This document shows, piece after piece, positions 56,701 through 64,000 of a stretch of DNA of 64,000 nucleotides. A program made the translations under genes and the position numbers. Position 1 is the first letter of the stretch. Each line of letters begins with the position of its first letter. The notes below the pieces were generated by a model, which did no database searches, was not told the DNA's origin, and worked only from the letters and a program-made list of their open reading frames with translations. The DNA is from Paracyclopina nana (taxonomy: Eukaryota; Arthropoda; Copepoda; Cyclopoida; Cyclopettidae), in the NCBI GenBank assembly GCA_019096065.1, contig JAGUCH010000008.1, forward strand, positions 2,299,001-2,363,000. Direction: 5' to 3'.

Positions 56701-59700
56701 CGTTGTCACCCTCAAGAGTATCATCATCGAAAATTCAGGAAAATGCACGAAACAGACCACCACTTTCAGAATAACTGCAAGCAAATAGATTTTCTCTATC
56801 TGCTTATAAAATTGATGGCCCTCGCCATCTGCTTTAAAGAAAAATGATGGCTTCCATTTTTTGCCTAATGAGCTGAGTTCAAGAATGTGAATTCGACTTG
56901 AAGCATTAGCAGTAACTTGATCCTGTTCAAATGATTCGTTTTTTCTCCATCTGCCGTGTGACAGATGAGGAGGGTCGTCGTCATCGCATGTGGGTGGTGG
57001 CGGCTCAAATGCTTCTTTTTGAGATTCAAAAACAGAAGCTGGCTGCTGATAATGATGATCACCATTTCCTCCCATTTTGACGCCCACCCAAAGTGTGAGA
57101 GCATCGCTTTTGACCCCCAGCCACCTTTTTCAAAGGTGTCTTCCACATGTGAGCAACACCACCAGAAGAAGACGATACTGCATTTTTGGCACGCGGACGA
57201 TCCGTTTCATTTCCCGGAAAAATTGTTTTAAAAGCGCGCGGTGAACAATGGCGATCACGGTTCATGTCACAGCAGCTCTTCTGCATGCTGCCAATGCTTG
57301 AAATATGTGACACATGACAAGGGTCCTGCCTCAGTAGTAACTTGTACATAATTGAACGTGCCAAAAGATTTATGTCACTTTAAATATGCTCAGCTCTGGA
57401 GGAGGGAACTACAATAGCGCGCAAGAGTCTGGACCTAATCATCTGCCATCAATTTCCTATTGAGAGAGAAAAAACGGAATTTTGCCCTTCCCCTCGCAAA
57501 AGTTGCTGCCATAAATCCTCATAGGCAGCAAAAGTAATGAATAGGTGCTTTACGGTGCATCTTTGCAGATTATTTGCATGTCTTGATGATCTGGGAGCTT
57601 TTATGGTAATGCAGCTGGTCAAAACACGATGATCTGCCCATCTATCTAGAGATTACACATAGCATGACCCAAAATTGCACTAACATGCTGTGTATACTAG
57701 CTTAGAATAGTGCAATAAAAAACGAATCTTGGAATCTACGGTTGGAAAATTGACAATTTATGCCGTGGAAGCTCCATAAAAATCAGCAGCTAGCTCCTCC
57801 AATTGGCAGCAATAAATCGAGAGCCTTTTTGTTCACTTCCCAAAGTGATTTTGGGCCCATAAAACGAAAATATCATTGCATACTTTAGCGAGGAGCAGAA
57901 ACTTGCTGGGTGGGGTGAATGAGACATTTGCCCATTGTGATCCTGGTTGAAGAGAGAGATTTTGATCATTGTCATGGCAGCAGAAGAACATGTGACACAC
58001 ATACCAAAGCCTCTTCAATAATGCACGCCCAAAAGAAACATCCATACGTGCATTGTCCAAAAATCTCAAAAGCAAATGTTATCGTTGCCCATCATTGAAA
58101 ACTAATCCTTATTTGCGCTTGTTGGGCGCCGTTAACAAGCATCAAAGGAAAGCCATTAATATCCCGTTCATGTGCAAAGTTGCTTTTCGGAAAGTAAAAA
58201 ATTGTCATAAGGCAAAGGAGTTTTGGTATCAAACCACTTAAGAAGGGCTTCTCAACTAGTTGAACCAGGAAAGAGTTAACAAATTTAGGGCAAAATTCAG
58301 AAAAACTTTGATTATTTCAGCTGCATCTTAGATGTAACAGCTCTGCAATTTTTGAGTTGATTCATATGAATTTGTGTGAGACATTTTGATTCAGAAGTAA
58401 CCAGTTTGGCACTGAAATTAAAATAAGCTTTGTGAGTGTTTACTTTTCAATAGTCTTAAAATTGACCCGTTTTTTCCAAAGTGTTAGCATCAGCAGAAGT
58501 TTACTTTTGTGTTTGTCTTAAGACAATTTTTCTCCTTTCGGTAATGCGTTCGGCGTGCATTATCGTAAGGAATTTGTGGGCAGATGAACGGGATATAAAA
58601 GAGTGTGTGATTTAGGGCAAGAATGAAACACGTATAAATCTTGGCATTTTTCTTTGGTGGCCAACTCGGTTCAAAAGTGCACCATCACCTAGTTGGGATT
58701 CTTAAAATTGCTCCTCCTTGCCAGGCACAAGTACTTCTTTTATGGCCACACACATTGAATTACACTTGGCTACCCCCTACTTTAATTTTTATTGCATTTT
58801 TTGCCTGGCTGCCTTATACAACATTCAGCCTTGCCAAAATCAGAGTAGCAGCCGAAATAGCTTATCAGCTACTAGCTGAGATAGCTAAAACTTGCCTGTT
58901 TTCCTCATTAAAAATGATCAGAGCTGATTGGATCCAGCCGACTACCAGCACACTGTGTATGTTTTCCCAAACAAAGTGTTGGCTGTGATTAGCATCTTCC
59001 AACTGAAGCCCATGCAGGTTTCCCTATCATAAAATGATCAATTCACACCACACAGCCTCCAAATAAAAGCACTTTCAGCACTTTTTATAACTTTTTATAG
59101 ATAAAAAAGAAAAACAGCAGATTGATCTGCAGTTGTAACAAAAAGGTTTTACCACCCATTCACGCTTTTAAAAGGGCCGAAACAACTCCACCCTTTATTA
59201 ATGGCAGATAATGAGAATGGAGGATTTGAGAGGACGAGAGACAAAAAGTTCTTTTGGCACAGATATCTGATGTGGAAAAAATGGCCGGTAGATGTCGCGC
59301 TAATCCGCGAGCTCTTTTGCACCATTAATCATGGACACGCTTGCTTTTCTTTCTGCTACTATTATAGCAGTAAGGGGAAACTGGAAGTTAGATTAGTTTC
59401 GGGAAGAGGAAGTATTAGGACAAAGATTGAGGATTTGGAGGAGCGACATGGATGGAGATGGCCGCGACAAGGAAAAAGAGGAAATTTCAAAAAAAAGTTT
59501 TCACGGTTCCATATAGGAGATCTTCCATCAGCTATGAATATAAATGGGAGAATTTGGATTCATTTGCCACATAGGGAAAAGAGCCTAAAAATCAGCAATC
59601 CCAGCTATTATAAGCATCTTCCATGAATGAACATCCAGCAATTCGTTCCAGAGCAGCTAGGAGGAAACTTTCACTATGGAGGAATTTCCGCTTCAGCTGA

Positions 59701-62410
59701 TCGGGGCTTTTTAGGGCGGCGTCGCCCCCAAAGTGATGACTTTCCAAAGACGAAACAGTAGATGATGATCAAAATGGCTCCATTGTTGTTCATTTCATCC
59801 CTCATGAATCATGTCCCAACTTGGCAGTCTGCATTTGTCCTGAATTGTCTAATTCCACCACATGCACAGCAGTGCACTACTAATGATTCCTCATTGTGGC
59901 CAATGTTCACCCCCGCAGCTCTGTCCTTCAAAAGTGGACATATTTTGAATGCTCTCCTCCACATGCGGCCAATTGGTTAACGCACAGATCATCTCCACCA
60001 TTATATTTGACTAAATTAAAACAATCGCGGTTCTAGTCCGCGAGATGGCGCCACGATTTGTTTGTGCAGAAAATACCGATCATACTTGACGTTTTCCGCC
60101 ATTTGGCCATCAAAAATGCCAAAATACATAAATAGCTTAAAAATTGCCTCTGGTTTTTGGCACTCTTACTTGATAGCCCAATCTAAAGTTGTGGCGAAAA
60201 AATGAGTTGAAACCTAGTTACGCATTCTAGTTAAATGGCAATAAAACTTTTTTATGAGGGGGCACATGAAAAATACTGCAAAATACTCTTCAGAGGCTGA
60301 GAAATGCATCCTGCACCTGAGATAAACTGCACTAGTTAACTACTGCATTTGTCCTTTTTTCCCACTGTAGTACACATGACCTGGCCCTTAGAAATGATCG
60401 TGGGTGGTAAAAATGGTGAGGTGGAAAACGAGCTGCTTCCTCTTCTCCCAGTAGTTATGCATGAATGCTTCATCAAACAAAGTTAAAGCAAGAAAAGACA
60501 GGTGAAAGAAGAGTTGAACTTTTTGCTGCTTGAGCAGTCTCCTATAATTAGAAGAATGGCAAATTGTAAGGCTATAGAGCAATTGCAGCCCCCTTTTAAG
60601 GAGAGTGCGAGCAAAATATATTGGGCTGAACACGTGCTAACTACATAAATGTATGGTAGGAGGACATGAAACACTAGAACAACTGTTGGAAAGCCGTGGC
60701 CATTAAGAGGGTCAATATTTCATCGCAGAGAGAGAAAAAAAGCAACTCTTTTCGTTGCTACACTCAAGGCAGAATTCGAGTCTAGGGTCGATTTGTTTGT
60801 GAACTAGGCTAGTTTTTGGAGGAGGAGGAGCAGGAGCAAAATTGACATTTTGAACAAATGATACTAGTACTTCTACATGCAGTTATGTATTCTTTTGTTC
60901 TTGCCTGCCAAAAGGGAATATGACATAGAACAACAGCTACGAGTACTGAGCAAATTATGCCAATTATTGACCTTAACTAACTCCGCAAGTGCCATTTCAT
61001 GAATAATTCCTGCAACTTGTCATGTTTTGCTCCTCGCATGTATAACAGCTCTAAACAAATGTGACAAATGAGTTTGTAGTATTTTTCGACATGAAGAGAG
61101 AGAGAGCTTGGCGGTCAATCATTACAAGGCGAGAAGACCAGTTTGTCCTTGAGGGCGGCCAAAATATTGGCTTGGCTCAATATCTGATGGGTGAAAAAAT
61201 ATGTCGGACAATAAATAACACACCCAATTCCCCTTCAGCAAAAATGTGCAGCAGCACCACTACACTATACACTACAAGGGGAAAAGAATTTTTTCCATCT
61301 CTCTTCGCGCGGGTGATTGAAGGTGATTTATCTGCACAGGGCTTTCACTTTTGTGTTCTCCCATAAAGTATCCTTTTTGCATGGTTCCCTTGTATCAAAT
61401 AGGGCAAAGAGCTTTTCAGGAAATCTTTCACTTCATTGCAGGCTAATTGTAGATAGTAGGACTACGAGGGGATAAGGTGAAAGCACTCTATAAGCCATTT
61501 GCTTGTCAAGTTCGATATGAGCTGTCTCATTTCAGTAATTGCTACTGGCAGGCTTTGCAAATTATGCTCAGCGTGGCGAATTTCTACAACAATGGCGATA
61601 TAGCGCAAGCAGCAAATCGAGAAAGCCTTTGCACAACAAAGGTTTTGGCCTAATTGCTCAACAAACCAGCAGCAGCAGCATTACTTCTGTATGGCAGCAG
61701 CAGCAGCCTTTTTAATTCGCAAGAGAGAACAATGGGTGGTCTTCTTGCCTTTGTCGCACAAAGAGAGGAGAGAAATTTGAATAATTTGTTTTATGATGAT
61801 GCCTGCACCTAATTTGAGATCAAAGCCAAAAAGTTTCGCGTGGAGTTGGTGTATCAGTGAATTTGCTAGTTGTTGTTTTTCATACGAATTCCCTTGGGAC
61901 TTGAGAGAGCCTCAGCCCACTCACCAGAACCAGAAGTATGAAACAACCACAAGTCCAATTTACTCAGTAGGACATGGCCACCTATTCCCAACTGAGCAAA
62001 TATGGCTGAGTAGAATTTACAAGGTAGGGAAAAATCAGCTAGATGTCTCTGGCAGTCCCTGTGCTCCACTAATCTAGTAAAATAGTGCCAAAGAAAGCTT
62101 CTGCTTCCTTATTGCATCTCCCCCAGGAGACATTCTCCTTCCATCTCAGTGTAATGGCTTCCAAACCCCTTTTGCTTCTTGAGGGAACAAAATTCCTCAA
62201 TAGCTGAATGGGGGCATGATGGCAATGGTTGAAAGAGACCTTTTATTTGAATTTGAATTACCTCCACAACTGCTCCTCAAACACCTCTTGACTTGTGCAA
62301 GTAATTGCTATTGGAGAAAGCACTAATTGTCCTAAGTAATGAGTCATAAAAATGTCTACTGTGCCATAGTATGCTGAATGTATTTTTTCATGTATGGTAT
62401 GTGGGGAATA
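53781..62410. other. 8.6 kb gene-poor spacer
   Basis: Frames reach 141 codons (59201) but lack splice support and protein-like composition. CAG/CTG runs occur near 54210 and 61670-61710. A GGTTCGAATC word near 53644 is not a tRNA. Nothing else is supported. Confidence 0.5.
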
Positions 62411-62570
62411 AGGGCGTTCTCATATTGGACTTTAGCTTACCAAAACTTGATTTTGGTTAACCAAAAACCAGTTTTCGGTAGGTAGCCACTACATAGAGCT
62501 TTACTAAAACCAGTTTTTGGTTAACCAAATTCAGGTTTTGGTAAGCTAAAGTCCAATATGAGAACGCCCT
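62411..62570. mobile_element. Near-perfect hairpin MITE, 160 bases
   Basis: The first 36 bases (AGGGCGTTCTCATATTGGAC...) are repeated inverted without mismatch at the right end (...GTCCAATATGAGAACGCCCT). Inside are TTTTGGTTAACCAAA palindromes on both sides. ATA occurs at both borders and may be a short target duplication. The lack of divergence suggests recent insertion. Confidence 0.85.
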
Positions 62571-62765
62571 ATATTCTTCGGCTGGAAAAATGAGGAGCTC
62601 AGCTGAGCACAAAAATGTAAATTCTTGACAGAAACTTGAACAGCAGCAAGCTCTCGTGTACTATGTAGTGAAATAAAAGCGAGGGGTTCACAGTAGATTG
62701 GGTCGAGAAAACATCTAATGAAATTCAGAGCTGAAACAATTCCACAAGCAATTTGCAAACCCTTC

Positions 62766-62770
<5 letters not shown>

Positions 62771-62797
<27 letters not shown>
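62771..62797. repeat. (AGC)9 microsatellite
   Basis: Nine perfect AGC units. No open gene model runs through it. Confidence 0.9.
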
Positions 62798-63383
62798 TCT
62801 TCTCTCTCAAGTCGAGAAAATTGCCCCACCATGTGACCAAAATCTAATACTCTCTCGGGGACTTTGATATCTAAATTGGATGCAGTTTGAGCCAATAGCA
62901 CGGGCGTGGGAAATGCAAAGTGCGCGCACATATCGAATTTTGAGCACACAACTCTTCAAGAAAATGCGAAATTGAAAAATTGCCATTTCATGCCTGAAAA
63001 TAGTAAGCAAAAGCATCTTTTCGTTACGCGGAAGCAGCTGTGGTAATAGGAGTAGGCGTGTCATTTCAATTAGTCAAATGTAAAAACAACTTCTACAAAG
63101 AACACTTTTCGAAAACGAGGAGCCACACACATAAAAACATGCCATACTGAGAGCAGTAATGCAGTTTTTTTCCCACAAAAATAATTACTGTGAGTGAGCA
63201 CCAGTCGTAAAAAATAACTTGACACGTTCTTCTTCTCCATATTCACAAATAATGCTACTACTATTACCAAAGCTGTTCTTCATCTGCATGCCAAGAAGAG
63301 AAAAAACGGATGACAAGTGCAGGCTGACATAAGAGTGATTAATTGGCATCCGATATAGTAATTGAGGGGCCCCCAGAAAAAAG

Positions 63384-63433
63384 CCTATATAAATAGTGGC
63401 TTGATGACGTCACAACTTCCCATTCACTCTATT
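63384..63433 (+). promoter_or_regulatory. TATA box with CRE and CArG/MEF2-like sites
   Basis: CCTATATAAATAG is followed within 10 bases by a perfect palindromic CRE (TGACGTCA, 63405-63412) and then CTATTTATATGG, which resembles a CArG or MEF2 site. This looks like a compact promoter, but the downstream ~570 bases to the window end hold no exon I can support. Confidence 0.4.
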
Positions 63434-64000
63434 TATATGGAAAATAAACTTGAGCTTGGCGGGGTGAGAAAAAGGCGACGAAGCACGCGATTTGTGATAT
63501 TTGCAGCGAGAAGGTGAAAAGGGTCTTTAAGCAAATTTGCGTGCATTATAAAAAAGTAAAGGTCAACGTTGAATAATAGAAGCACAAAAAACGAGGCTTA
63601 TTTTATGCGTGGCTGGTGAAATTCGACTGTTTTGTTGGCGGAGAGCAATTAGCCACCTTTTTTAAGTGCACGAGGAGGAGGAAGAGAAGAAGTGTGAGAA
63701 AAGGCTGAAATTTGCGTGTCAACTCTCACTTTGTAGTCCTTCTTTCTCAGCTCAGAATATATTTGTTGCTTCTTTATTGTGTGCCACTTATTTTAGACCC
63801 TCCATCTGGTTTCCCCACCCTTCGAATGAATCAAGCGTAGAATTGAAATTAAGGCTAAAATCAAAAATGCTTATCAAAATCATCATTTGAAGAATTTCTG
63901 TTTGCAGGCAAAAGCTTGAGTAAACAAGGTCAAAGTCAAACGTTGCAAAAAGGCTGAAGAAACTTGTAATTTGAGGCGAAAACAGCCATTTAAAAAAAGC

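Larger units (their letters stand above)
62571..64000. other. Terminal 1.4 kb, no gene supported
   Basis: Apart from the AGC repeat and the TATA/CRE cluster, only short random-looking frames are present. Confidence 0.45.

Noticed and set aside
59201-59626. 141-codon frame as a gene
   Set aside because: Basic, low-information sequence with no family resemblance; no poly(A) or splice signals fit.
62725-62949. Poly-leucine frame (minus strand)
   Set aside because: Produced by the AGC microsatellite; no gene context.

Overview
This is animal nuclear DNA: spliced genes with GT/AG introns, many of them only 50-80 bases, AATAAA poly(A) signals, AT-rich spacers, and several DNA transposons and foldback elements. 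A flightin-like muscle protein with a WYR-type block and a stand-alone Pointed-domain protein closely matching arthropod Mae/Edl both point to an arthropod. Long spacers, small introns and a very divergent seven-helix receptor would suit a crustacean, but that is inference; the species cannot be read from the window.

Layout. 0.4-3.6 kb (+): last exons of a coiled-coil gene. 4.5-5.5 kb (+): a TATA-driven gene for a small secreted, propeptide-like protein. 5.9-6.6 kb: a foldback element with another hairpin element nested in it. 7.3-7.9 kb (-): a single-pass membrane protein. 10.3-10.7 kb: a foldback MITE. 16.2-18.6 kb (+): a TMEM53-like hydrolase-fold protein, then a seven-helix receptor. 19.0-27.8 kb: an apparently intact ~8.8 kb DNA transposon with two divergent multi-exon genes (transposase of 1102 aa, second protein of ~983 aa) and subterminal repeats. 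It lies directly upstream of the flightin-like gene (28.1-29.2 kb, +). 29.8-30.5 kb: a TA-flanked foldback element.

30.9-36.3 kb is a compact housekeeping and signalling cluster: KMT5A (H4K20 methyltransferase, -), MRPS2 (mitochondrial ribosomal protein uS2m, -), PTPN9/MEG2 (tyrosine phosphatase, +, divergent from MRPS2) and mae/edl (ETS modulator, -, tail to tail with PTPN9). From 36.3 kb on the window is gene-poor. It holds a 647-base tandem duplication (40.2-41.4 kb), one multi-C2H2 zinc-finger gene (49.1-50.3 kb, -) with a probable 5' noncoding exon near 53.6 kb, a near-perfect 160-base MITE (62.4 kb), and a TATA plus CRE cluster near 63.4 kb.

I joined exons by hand from splice sites and reading phase. 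For TMEM53, the receptor, KMT5A, MRPS2, PTPN9, mae and both transposon genes the joined lengths are exact multiples of three, which is the main internal check. The most interesting object is the large transposon: its second gene is unlike anything I recognise, and the short motifs at its ends recur in the promoter between its two genes.
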